Shown here piece by piece: positions 1 through 5,290 of a stretch of 5,574 bases of DNA. The DNA lies in contig PWVP01000240.1 of the NCBI GenBank assembly GCA_003561815.1, positions 1-5,574 on the forward strand. Direction: 5' to 3'. A program made the translations under genes and the position numbers. This DNA is from Campylobacterota bacterium. Its GTDB lineage: Bacteria; Campylobacterota; Campylobacteria; Campylobacterales; SZUA-545. Below the pieces are notes generated by a model that did no database searches, was not told the DNA's origin, and saw only the letters and a list, made by a program, of their open reading frames with translations. Positions within the stretch are counted from its first letter, which is position 1; the number at the start of each line of letters is the position of its first letter.

Positions 1-87
1 CAAAGTGTTCGAATAGAAATAGTTGTTTGTTGTTGTGTTGCGAAACAGACCGAAGCGTGTTGCTTAGGTTTGTTTGGCTTGCTTAGT

Positions 88-99
88 TGTCAAGGAACT
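88..99 (-). promoter_or_regulatory. boxA-like antitermination element in the leader
   Basis: The minus strand reads AGTTCCTTGACA, which matches the E. coli rrn boxA (TGCTCTTTAACA) at 8 of 12 positions, including the CTT and ACA cores. It lies roughly 65-75 nt after the predicted start site and just after two hairpins, where boxA normally sits relative to a boxB-type stem. In known systems boxA RNA binds NusB and ribosomal protein S10 and makes rRNA transcription resistant to Rho. Confidence 0.55.
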
Positions 100-103
100 G
101 TCC

Positions 104-138
104 AAGCGCTGCGGCACTTACGGTCTTTTTAATGACCG
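104..138 (-). promoter_or_regulatory. Two leader hairpins upstream of boxA (boxB-like position)
   Basis: In the minus-strand RNA, CGGUC (134-138) pairs with GACCG (121-125) around an 8-nt A-rich loop. Next, AAGUGC (114-119) pairs with GCGCUU (104-109), with one G-U wobble, around a CGCA tetraloop. They occupy the interval between the promoter and the boxA-like element, the position of boxB in rRNA leaders. The stems are short (5 and 6 bp), so stability is modest. Confidence 0.45.
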
Positions 139-169
139 GTTGGTGACCCACTGCGTTTGGTAGGGCGGA

Positions 170-198
170 ATTATAGCGGGGGGTTTCTTAATTGTCAA
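170..198 (-). promoter_or_regulatory. Consensus sigma-70 promoter, probably for an rRNA operon
   Basis: On the minus strand the -35 hexamer TTGACA (193-198) and the -10 hexamer TATAAT (170-175) are both perfect matches, separated by the optimal 17 bp. The start site should fall near 161-163. The discriminator between -10 and +1 is GC-rich (TCCGCCC), a feature that in rRNA promoters goes with control by ppGpp and DksA. Upstream of the -35, an A/T-rich stretch at 221-246 (about -58 to -83) could act as a distal UP-type element, but the bases nearest the -35 are not A/T-rich. A promoter this strong, pointing away from aclA into non-coding leader, fits a stable-RNA operon. Confidence 0.85.
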
Positions 199-273
199 GG
201 GCTAAATCGGCAAAAGCGGCTTAAAATTTGAGAGTTTTTTGAAAAAGGACGGTTTTAGGGGGTTTGTGGGGCG

Positions 274-298
274 ATCGGCCCCGATTACGGGGGCCGAT
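274..298 (-). terminator. GC-rich stem-loop downstream of aclA (possible weak terminator or mRNA 3' end)
   Basis: ATCGGCCCC (274-282) and GGGGCCGAT (290-298) form a perfect 9-bp stem with a 7-nt loop, beginning about 20 nt after the aclA stop codon. It is the only strong hairpin between aclBA and the next promoter on the same strand. It is not followed directly by a U-run. The nearest T-rich stretch on the minus strand (about 235-246) is some 28 nt further on. It may therefore be an inefficient intrinsic terminator, a 3' stabilising structure, or the 3' end left after Rho-dependent termination. Confidence 0.5.
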
Positions 299-317
299 TA
301 TAAAGATGCGAGGATGA

Positions 318-2165
318 TTACTTCAGAACCTCAGGCTCTTGAACATCGTAGAGGATATCATCCCACGGATGGCGGTACATCGGCATCGCCAGACGCTTCT
401 CATCCAGCGCATGGCCGATAAAGCCGATCGCGCGCCCGAGAATAAAGAAGGCGTTGAGCGCACCGGAGTTGATAAAGACCTCAATCTCATCCTCCGGATA
501 GCCCAGCGCGTGCCACATATCGACCATCAGAACGCCGATACAGCCGTCCACATTGAGGATCAGGCTATCTTTCTTAGAGGTGGTCAGCTCCTCGACCTTA
601 AGCGCATAGTCCAGCAGCGGCGTCGCCGGGAAGTGCTCGGAGACATACTTCTTCAGGCCGCTGACGCGCAGATCGGGGTTTCGCACCGATTTAATCCGGT
701 GGCCGATCCCCGGAATCGGGGTGCCCTCTTTTTTCATATGGGCGATAAACTCATCGGGGCTGAGATTGTTCTCATAGGCGTACTTAAAGTATTTGGCCGC
801 CCCATCGATCGCCCCACCAAAGCGCGGCCCGATGGTCAAAATCCCCGAGATGACACAGTCGGTCACATTTTTACCCGCACGGGCGGTCACTTTGGCGTTG
901 TGCGCACCGCTCACCGCCGGACCGTGGTCGGCAACGGTCTTAATCACCGTCTCGATAAAGTCGGTGGCCCACCTGGGGTAGCGCTTCTTAAACCAGAGCA
1001 GACTGATCACATCGCCCACGCTGTAGCCGGTATCCGGGGTGGCGACACCACTGATGGGCACGCCGCAGTAGGTCGCCTCTTCGCCGCGATCGTCACTGAT
1101 GGTACAGATAAACTCAGTGCCTTTGCGCACACGGCCCGCTTTGGCCAGCTTATTGTAATCCTCCGGAATAGCGGGAACCTCCGGCTCGGCGATCTCCTGG
1201 AGGGCGCCTTTAGCCTTTAGCTCCTGATAGACCTTCGCGATGGTCTGGGGCAGATCGTTAAAGCTCTCGGGCACATGGATACCCGCCTCTTTCATCGCTC
1301 TGTTTTTCGCTTCGGCGGTTTCGGCATCGGCGTTGGCGCTCGCCCCGGCGTGGCCAAACTGCACACCGGTGGTGAAGTGTTTGGCGATCGTACCGATACA
1401 CCAGGCGATTACCGGCTTTTTGATCTGGCCGGACTTGATCGCTTCGATGATGCGGTACTCCTCGGTGCCGCCCACTTCACCCAGCATCAGGTGGTATTTC
1501 ACCTGCGGGTTGGACTCCATGCGCAGGATATGATCAATGAAAACCGATCCCACGAAGCGATCGCCCCCAATCGCCACACCTTCGGCGATGCCGTCAGCGT
1601 TGATGGCGATAATGTTACTCAGCTCATTAAAGAGACCGCCTGAACGGGTTACCAGACCGCAGCTGCCCGCACGGTGGAGCTTGGATCGGACAATGTTATC
1701 GATGGTGCCGCCCACATTGGCGATCTTAAAGGCGCCGGGCCAGATGCCGCCCACGGTGGCTGGACCGATAATCAGCTTGCCAGCCGCTTTGGCCGCGTGG
1801 TTCATGGTGCGCGCCAGGCGCTCAGGGATCCCCTCGGCGGTGACCATGATGGTCTTGAGCGAGTCGATTGCGATCGCCTCCATGGTCACATCATAGGCGG
1901 TGCGAAACGAGGCGAAGTTCATCAGCGAGTCAGCATCGGGATGTGCTGCCGCCGCTTCGGGCGTGGACTTATAGACCGGGATCATCACCTCCACGGTGCC
2001 GAAGAAAAACTTCTCAAACTTCGCACCGCTGGTGGGGGCCACAATCGCACAGACCGAAGGGGTTTTGCGGCGAATGACATAATCATAATCCAGCATCCGC
2101 TGGATGGCGCTTTTGTTGTTGTTCCAAAAAATCGCTTGAGATTCGGGTGTAAATAGTGCTGCCAT
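318..2165 (-). CDS. aclA: ATP-citrate lyase large subunit AclA (CoA-binding and citryl-CoA-cleaving)
   Basis: This subunit transfers citryl from citryl phosphate to CoA and cleaves citryl-CoA to acetyl-CoA and oxaloacetate, in the cytoplasm, as part of the reductive TCA cycle. The 615 aa match the C-terminal half of human ACLY throughout. Residues ~35-165 form a CoA-binding Rossmann domain and ~166-320 the CoA-ligase domain, with the phospho-accepting His272 in FGHAGA and the supporting Glu230 in LGEVGGTEEY. Residues ~345-615 are the citrate-synthase-like lyase. Matches to known ACLY catalytic residues are His414 (HGPAVSGAH), His489 and Arg490 (GIGHR), Arg500 (PDLRV) and Asp540 (NVDG). Length is normal for the family and no frameshift is seen. 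The ATG follows aclB by 10 nt with GGGAG (2171-2175) five bases upstream, so the genes form an operon. Some databases swap the A/B naming. Confidence 0.97.
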   Translation of the reverse strand: MAALFTPESQAIFWNNNKSAIQRMLDYDYVIRRKTPSVCAIVAPTSGAKFEKFFFGTVEVMIPVYKSTPEAAAAHPDADSLMNFASFRTAYDVTMEAIAIDSLKTIMVTAEGIPERLARTMNHAAKAAGKLIIGPATVGGIWPGAFKIANVGGTIDNIVRSKLHRAGSCGLVTRSGGLFNELSNIIAINADGIAEGVAIGGDRFVGSVFIDHILRMESNPQVKYHLMLGEVGGTEEYRIIEAIKSGQIKKPVIAWCIGTIAKHFTTGVQFGHAGASANADAETAEAKNRAMKEAGIHVPESFNDLPQTIAKVYQELKAKGALQEIAEPEVPAIPEDYNKLAKAGRVRKGTEFICTISDDRGEEATYCGVPISGVATPDTGYSVGDVISLLWFKKRYPRWATDFIETVIKTVADHGPAVSGAHNAKVTARAGKNVTDCVISGILTIGPRFGGAIDGAAKYFKYAYENNLSPDEFIAHMKKEGTPIPGIGHRIKSVRNPDLRVSGLKKYVSEHFPATPLLDYALKVEELTTSKKDSLILNVDGCIGVLMVDMWHALGYPEDEIEVFINSGALNAFFILGRAIGFIGHALDEKRLAMPMYRHPWDDILYDVQEPEVLK

Positions 2166-2170
2166 AGTCT

Positions 2171-2175
2171 CTCCC
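2171..2175 (-). promoter_or_regulatory. Ribosome binding site of aclA
   Basis: On the minus strand GGGAG lies five bases before the aclA ATG, within the 10-nt gap that follows the aclB stop codon. The spacing fixes the start and suggests that ribosomes finishing aclB can re-initiate on aclA, which would help keep subunit amounts matched. Confidence 0.75.
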
Positions 2176-3480
2176 TTACTTGTTTTCCAGCGCCATGCGC
2201 ACGATGTCGGTTACATGGGTCTCCGGGCCGTAAACCTCGATCGGCAGACCGAGACGATCGGCGGCGGCTTTGATGTTTTTAAGGCCAATCTCGTAGTTGG
2301 GCCCGCCACGGCGAACATAGATGGTGGTGCCGACCGCTTTCATCTTATCGGCCATCTTCTCAAAGGCCTGGATAATCCCGGTGAAGGTTTTGGCCACATC
2401 GGTGAAGTTCGCAATCGCGCCGCCAATAAGCATGATTTTGCCCTGGCCGCTTTCGTGCTTTTCGCGGGTCATCAGATCGATGACGGTCTCGGCATAGAAG
2501 CGGGTCTCATCGGTGGTGGGGTTGCCCGAGTACTCGCCGTAGTTGGAGAGCTCCTCGACCCCGATGAGATCGGCGATGGTGTCGGCATAGACCACCGAAG
2601 CACCGCCACCGGCCACCATCGTCCAGACGCGCCCTTTGGGGTTGAGGATGGTGAGCTTCAGTGACGCGCCGGACTTCTCATCCGCCTGTTTAATCGCCTT
2701 CTCCTCAGGGCTCAAGGCCGCCATACCAAAGGCGGTGGGGAAATCGATATCGCCCCAGGCTTTGGCCATCAGGTAGCCAGCGGTGTCATCAAGCCGCGCG
2801 ACGAGATCGAGCAGATAGACTCGGTTTTCGACCATAACGATCGGGTTGATCTCCAGATAGGCGAAGTGGTAGTCACGGAAAAAGCGATAAAAGCGCACCG
2901 CAAACTCTCCGAAGCGCTCTTTATCCGCCACATCGGCCGGAACGCTTTTGCGGATCATCTCAGCGATCGCCTCATCGGTGGCATCCACCGGAACTTTCAC
3001 CTCGGTCACCTTATCCCAGTTCTCCTCCACCTCGATACCGCCATGCGCGCTCATAAAGAGGCTGTCGGTCTCATCACCGGTGGCCGCTGCGATATAGTAC
3101 TCCTGGCTATCCTCGTGGGGCACAAAGGGCTCGACAATAAAGTGGGTCAGCTCGCCGGACTGGCCGGTGTGCAGCGTGGTGCTCTGGCTGCGCTTCTCAT
3201 CGATCCACTTCGTCGCATCGGCGAGCTTCACATCGCCGGGCTTGTTGACTTTAAACTGCACCAGACCATTGACGCCGCGCTTACCAAAGAGCATATCCGG
3301 CTTGCTCACCAGCGCTTCGTTCTCCAGCCAGCTGGCCTCTTTGGCTTTAGATTTTAGCTCGTCGCCACTGCTGACGAGTGCCGATTTGAACGCATACTCA
3401 AATGCATCACCGAAATAGTTGTCCCACGCTTTAGCAAAGAGGGCTTTGCCATCAAACTCGCGGATCGCTCGCTGGGCCAT
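2176..3480 (-). CDS. aclB: ATP-citrate lyase small subunit AclB (ATP-grasp and citrate-binding)
   Basis: AclB binds ATP and citrate and pairs with AclA to form ATP-citrate lyase, the citrate-cleaving step of the reductive TCA cycle. The 434 aa align with the N-terminal part of human ACLY. Residues ~1-235 are an ATP-grasp fold, with VEPFVPH (116-122), YLEINPIV (208-215) and DLVARLDDTA (225-234). Residues ~268-434 are the citrate-binding domain, with MVAGGGASVVYADT (288-301), IANFTD (356-361, containing the Asn and Thr that hold citrate in ACLY) and VRRGGPNYEIG (389-399, with the citrate-binding Arg). The frame is open a further 82 codons upstream, but the start at 3480 is chosen. It has AAGGAG five bases away, begins the conserved MAQRAIREFDGK sequence, and leaves room for the promoter. 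It is first in the operon, divergent from a small unknown gene. Confidence 0.96.
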   Translation of the reverse strand: MAQRAIREFDGKALFAKAWDNYFGDAFEYAFKSALVSSGDELKSKAKEASWLENEALVSKPDMLFGKRGVNGLVQFKVNKPGDVKLADATKWIDEKRSQSTTLHTGQSGELTHFIVEPFVPHEDSQEYYIAAATGDETDSLFMSAHGGIEVEENWDKVTEVKVPVDATDEAIAEMIRKSVPADVADKERFGEFAVRFYRFFRDYHFAYLEINPIVMVENRVYLLDLVARLDDTAGYLMAKAWGDIDFPTAFGMAALSPEEKAIKQADEKSGASLKLTILNPKGRVWTMVAGGGASVVYADTIADLIGVEELSNYGEYSGNPTTDETRFYAETVIDLMTREKHESGQGKIMLIGGAIANFTDVAKTFTGIIQAFEKMADKMKAVGTTIYVRRGGPNYEIGLKNIKAAADRLGLPIEVYGPETHVTDIVRMALENK

Positions 3481-3485
3481 CGAAA

Positions 3486-3491
3486 CTCCTT
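3486..3491 (-). promoter_or_regulatory. Ribosome binding site that fixes the aclB start
   Basis: The minus strand has AAGGAG five bases before the ATG at 3480. No comparable site precedes the far-upstream in-frame start near 3726, which lies inside the divergent gene. Confidence 0.85.
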
Positions 3492-3507
3492 GGGATGGTT
3501 TTGTAGA

Positions 3508-3540
3508 ATTGTAACACTCCGAGTGTCTTAGCAGAGTCAA
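3508..3540 (-). promoter_or_regulatory. Candidate aclBA promoter (extended -10)
   Basis: On the minus strand TACAAT (3508-3513) is preceded by TG one base away, giving an extended -10 (TGTTACAAT). A TTGACT hexamer (3535-3540) resembles a -35 box but the 21-bp spacer is too long for standard use, so the extended -10 probably carries the promoter alone or with an activator. The start site would be near 3501, leaving a leader of about 20 nt that contains the AAGGAG. A 13-bp palindrome fills the spacer next to the -10. Confidence 0.55.
3514..3526. promoter_or_regulatory. 13-bp palindrome abutting the aclB -10 box (candidate operator)
   Basis: ACACTC-C-GAGTGT on the plus strand is a perfect inverted repeat with a single central base. 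Its edge touches the -10 hexamer, and it contains the TG of the extended -10. A dimeric regulator bound here would block or remodel RNA polymerase at aclB. The binding protein is unknown. The same sequence could form only a weak RNA hairpin with a 1-nt loop, so a DNA-level role is more likely. Confidence 0.4.
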
Positions 3541-3564
3541 TGATGGGGAGAAATTTAGAAAATC

Positions 3565-3588
3565 TTCGATCTTATGAGTAGAATCGAA
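3565..3588. repeat. Inverted repeat TTCGAT-N12-ATCGAA
   Basis: Two perfect 6-bp arms (3565-3570 and 3583-3588) flank a 12-nt spacer in the divergent control region. The right arm overlaps the left arm of the larger 26-bp repeat by three bases. It may be part of a compound operator, but arms this short can arise by chance. Confidence 0.3.
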
Positions 3589-3611
3589 ACATAGCCGATC
3601 GGATATGTTTC
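3586..3611. promoter_or_regulatory. 26-bp near-perfect inverted repeat between aclB and the divergent gene (candidate operator)
   Basis: GAAACATA (3586-3593) and TATGTTTC (3604-3611) are perfect complements around the self-palindromic CCGATCGG (3595-3602), so the 26 bp are symmetric except for one G/A pair next to the core. The site lies about 85 bp upstream of the predicted aclB start site and about 60 bp before the small plus-strand gene, where a shared operator for divergent genes would sit. Followed by TTTT on the plus strand it could also look like a terminator, but no plus-strand gene precedes it. Confidence 0.5.
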
Positions 3612-3669
3612 TTTTGGTTACATATTCGCGGTTTTGGGGACTAATGGCAGTTGGGCTATGATCGCGTCT

Positions 3670-3888
3670 ATGGAACAGTATAAAGTGCGCATTGAGGAGA
3701 AGTCTTTTGATATCACCCTGCATCAAGGCGGCGATCCTGCGCTCATGGCCGCCCTGCGCGCACTCGGGCCCCAGGGCGAGCGCATCGACTCAAAAGCGCT
3801 TTTAGAGGCGTACCTCTCCAAGTCGGTCGCCTATGAGAAGCTCAAGCGGGAGATGGAGCAGATCGAAGCGCAGCTAGAGGGGATCTAG
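3670..3888 (+). CDS. Small coiled-coil protein of unknown function (72 aa)
   Basis: I do not recognise this family. The first ~14 residues (MEQYKVRIEEKSFD) look like a short beta hairpin. A short helix follows at ~24-31, then a long charged helix at ~40-72 rich in Lys, Glu and Leu (YEKLKREMEQIEAQLEGI) that could form a coiled coil. There is no signal peptide or membrane segment, so it is probably cytoplasmic. The layout loosely recalls ZapA-type small proteins but no diagnostic motif is visible. In-frame starts at 3658 (ATG) and 3634 (TTG) are possible; 3670 gives the most gene-like N-terminus, though no strong Shine-Dalgarno supports any of them. It is transcribed away from aclB, and its last 15 nt overlap the end of the convergent helical-repeat gene. 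Codon use matches the neighbours, which supports it as a real gene. Confidence 0.7.
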   Translation: MEQYKVRIEEKSFDITLHQGGDPALMAALRALGPQGERIDSKALLEAYLSKSVAYEKLKREMEQIEAQLEGI

Positions 3889-3909
3889 CGGCACCTTTAG
3901 ATCCTCTAG
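3874..3909. repeat. Imperfect inverted repeat over the overlapping 3' ends of convergent genes
   Basis: CTAGAGG plus ATCTA (3874-3887, with a 2-G bulge at 3881-3882) pairs with TAGATCCTCTAG (3898-3909), giving a 12-bp interrupted stem with a 10-nt loop. Both stop codons (plus-strand TAG 3886-3888 and minus-strand TAG 3874-3876) lie in the left arm. No T-run follows on either strand, so this is not a classical terminator, but it could slow polymerase or protect the 3' ends of both mRNAs. Confidence 0.4.
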
Positions 3910-4569
3910 AGCGGCTTTAATCTCCGCGCGGCGTTTGGGGTGGGTGGTGCGCTCTAGAAGCCAGATGAGATCCTCGCGCACCATCTGGCGCTGCCCCTCC
4001 TGGGTGCGGACATAGATCAGCGCCTCTGCCAGCCAATCATCCATCTTAATCGGGCCGATTCGCTTCTGATCCTCCTCAAGCGCCTCGATCCGGCCGGCGA
4101 GCTCGCGGAGCCGATCGCCGCTGGCTGGCACCCGATAGGTCACGCGCAAAAGTGCCTCGCCCATCAGTAGATCGAAATCACTCGGGTTTTGCATCTGCGC
4201 GCTCTGGAGCAGATTAAGCGCCAGATCGCTGCGATCGTGGATAGAGGCGAGGTAGGTCGCACCATAGATCACCGGCTCGGTAAAGTAGGGATCTAAAAGC
4301 GCCACACTATACAGTGCCGCGTGGACCTCCTCAGCTTGAGCCGCATCGCCCCGGCCCCACTCGTCGATATGGCGGCTCTTTAGCCAGATCCAGTCAGCGG
4401 TTAGATTGCCCGCCGGACCGCTTAGGGCGCTTAAGAGCCAGGGGTGGGCAAAGAGCGCGCCGATTCGCTCGGAGTGGGCCAGCTCCGGACGGGGCAGCAG
4501 CGCCCCCGCCGCCAGAAAGAGCAGGGCCGCTAGCACGAGGCGAAACACGCTAAAGGGGCTTTCGGCCAA
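3874..4569 (-). CDS. Membrane-anchored helical-repeat (TPR-like) protein, possible partner of the adjacent ABC permease
   Basis: This 231-aa protein starts with one hydrophobic segment (residues ~9-26, FRLVLAALLFLAAGALL), best read as an inner-membrane anchor or uncleaved signal with the rest outside the cytoplasm. Residues ~75-145 are paired helices of TPR type (HAALYSVALLDPYFTEPVIYGATYLAS then RSDLALNLLQSAQMQNP). A charged helical region follows to the end. TPR modules bind other proteins. The frame begins with TTG at 4569, overlapping the permease by 20 nt. An in-frame GTG at 4548, one base after the permease stop, is an equally good start and gives a tidier anchor (MFRLVLAALL). Neither has a strong Shine-Dalgarno, so translation is probably coupled. 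In this context a PilG-like accessory role is possible but unproven. Confidence 0.75.
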   Translation of the reverse strand: MAESPFSVFRLVLAALLFLAAGALLPRPELAHSERIGALFAHPWLLSALSGPAGNLTADWIWLKSRHIDEWGRGDAAQAEEVHAALYSVALLDPYFTEPVIYGATYLASIHDRSDLALNLLQSAQMQNPSDFDLLMGEALLRVTYRVPASGDRLRELAGRIEALEEDQKRIGPIKMDDWLAEALIYVRTQEGQRQMVREDLIWLLERTTHPKRRAEIKAALEDLKVPLDPL

Positions 4570-5290
4570 AACGCCAGGCAGAGAGCTCGAAAATCAGCCA
4601 CCCCAAAAGCAGCGCGTACCCCACCGGCAGAAACAGATGCTCAAAGGGCTGCCACGCGGCACCCGAAACCAGTGCGCTGCTGTGATCAAAGAGCGAGAAG
4701 TTGGGCCAAAGATGAAAGAGCAGTGAGGCCAGAGGGGCCAGATAGGCTGCACTCTCCTCGTAGCGGGTGTAGAGATAGAGCTCATCCACGCCGTTGGCGA
4801 TTATCACGATCGCGGCACTGTAGAGCACCGCCGATGCAGGCGCCACAAAGCGCGAAAGGGCCAGCACCCAAAACCCCGCCAGTAGTGCCGAGAGGGCGAA
4901 AAGCACCCCCTGCCACGCGACTGCACTATTGGCTAAAAGCAGATTTAAGAGCGCCAGTGCCACTAGAAGAGGCAGCGCTGAGAGCAGCAGCGCGCCAAAA
5001 CGGCCCGCCTCATCCCCCCGACGCGAAAGGGGCGTGCTCAGCGGCAAGCGCGCCAGCTTTGCACCCGCTTCGTTTTTGCTCAGCTCATAGGCCCACAGCA
5101 GCAGCAGCGCATGAAGCCAGAAATATTGCGAAAAAAGCAGCAGATCGTAAAAGAGTTTGTAGGGTTGGCCAATGTCGGCGCTCGAAAGCGCTAGAGCCGC
5201 GAGAATAGAGAGAGTCAGGAGAAAAAGAATCGCTTTCAGAAGACCCGATCGCCAGAGCGATCGGGCTAGAAATAAAAGAATAGATGCCAA
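4550..5290 (-). CDS. ABC-2-type transporter permease
   Basis: A 246-aa inner-membrane protein with about six hydrophobic helices, at residues ~19-36, 47-68, 97-119, 126-148, 153-169 and 219-239. Features typical of ABC-2 permeases are visible. An N-terminal amphipathic stretch rich in Arg and Trp precedes TM1. A cytoplasmic loop (RLPLSTPLSRRGDEAGRFGALLL, split here at residues 81-103) resembles the P-x-S-R...G segment after TM2. The short HLWPNFSLFD motif (193-202) precedes the last helix. It would work with a cytoplasmic ATPase, which is not in the window. The likely start is TTG, directly after the upstream stop codon with no gap, which suggests translational coupling; no in-frame ATG or GTG exists nearby. 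Substrate unknown; the neighbours suggest a role linked to pilin-type proteins, like PilI of Myxococcus. Confidence 0.75.
   Translation of the reverse strand: MASILLFLARSLWRSGLLKAILFLLTLSILAALALSSADIGQPYKLFYDLLLFSQYFWLHALLLLWAYELSKNEAGAKLARLPLSTPLSRRGDEAGRFGALLLSALPLLVALALLNLLLANSAVAWQGVLFALSALLAGFWVLALSRFVAPASAVLYSAAIVIIANGVDELYLYTRYEESAAYLAPLASLLFHLWPNFSLFDHSSALVSGAAWQPFEHLFLPVGYALLLGWLIFELSAWRFGRKPL
5244..5265 (-). repeat. Perfect 9-bp hairpin inside the first codons of the permease gene
   Basis: CCCGATCGC (5244-5252) and GCGATCGGG (5257-5265) are perfect complements around a 4-nt loop. On the minus strand it encodes residues 9-16 (ARSLWRSG) of the permease, about 25 nt after its start and just after the end of the upstream gene. 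The following bases are only partly T-rich (TCTTCTG), so it is a poor match to an intrinsic terminator. It may dampen expression of the permease relative to the pilin-like gene. Confidence 0.55.

Larger units (their letters stand above)
1..163 (-). other. Probable rRNA operon leader (5' transcribed spacer), truncated by the left edge
   Basis: Read on the minus strand, this stretch lies directly downstream of a perfect sigma-70 promoter and contains no plausible coding frame. It carries two small hairpins and then a boxA-like element, followed by a C/A-rich tract that repeats CTAAGCAA (around 80-87 and 60-67). That order (promoter, hairpin, boxA, unstructured spacer) is typical of bacterial 16S rRNA leaders, where NusB/S10-type antitermination factors load on boxA. 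About 160 nt of leader are visible, so the mature 16S rRNA should begin a short way beyond position 1. No rRNA or tRNA sequence is itself in the window, so the assignment is inferred. A tRNA or other stable-RNA operon is the main alternative. Confidence 0.65.

Noticed and set aside
88..93. Second TTGACA on the minus strand as another promoter
   Set aside because: There is no acceptable -10 box about 17 bp downstream (AACCTA only), and the motif is better explained as part of the boxA-like element.
239..421. Plus-strand 60-codon frame across the aclA end
   Set aside because: It overlaps the hairpin and the aclA C-terminus, begins in the T-rich stretch without a ribosome binding site, and has no recognisable sequence.
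339..1220. Long plus-strand open frame (293 codons) opposite aclA
   Set aside because: It is antisense to a fully conserved AclA. The translation is rich in Arg and His with no recognisable domain, typical of a shadow frame in GC-rich DNA.
3586..3615. 26-bp repeat followed by TTTT as an intrinsic terminator on the plus strand
   Set aside because: No plus-strand gene lies upstream of it (aclB is on the other strand), so there is no transcript to end; an operator is more sensible.
3481..3726. N-terminal extension of AclB by 82 residues
   Set aside because: The extension has no family match, lies over the promoter and the divergent gene, and the start at 3480 has AAGGAG at ideal spacing and begins the conserved sequence.
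4672..5208. Plus-strand open frame of 178 codons opposite the permease
   Set aside because: The translation is Arg/Ala/Pro-rich and low in complexity, with no start signal; the opposite strand encodes a convincing membrane protein.
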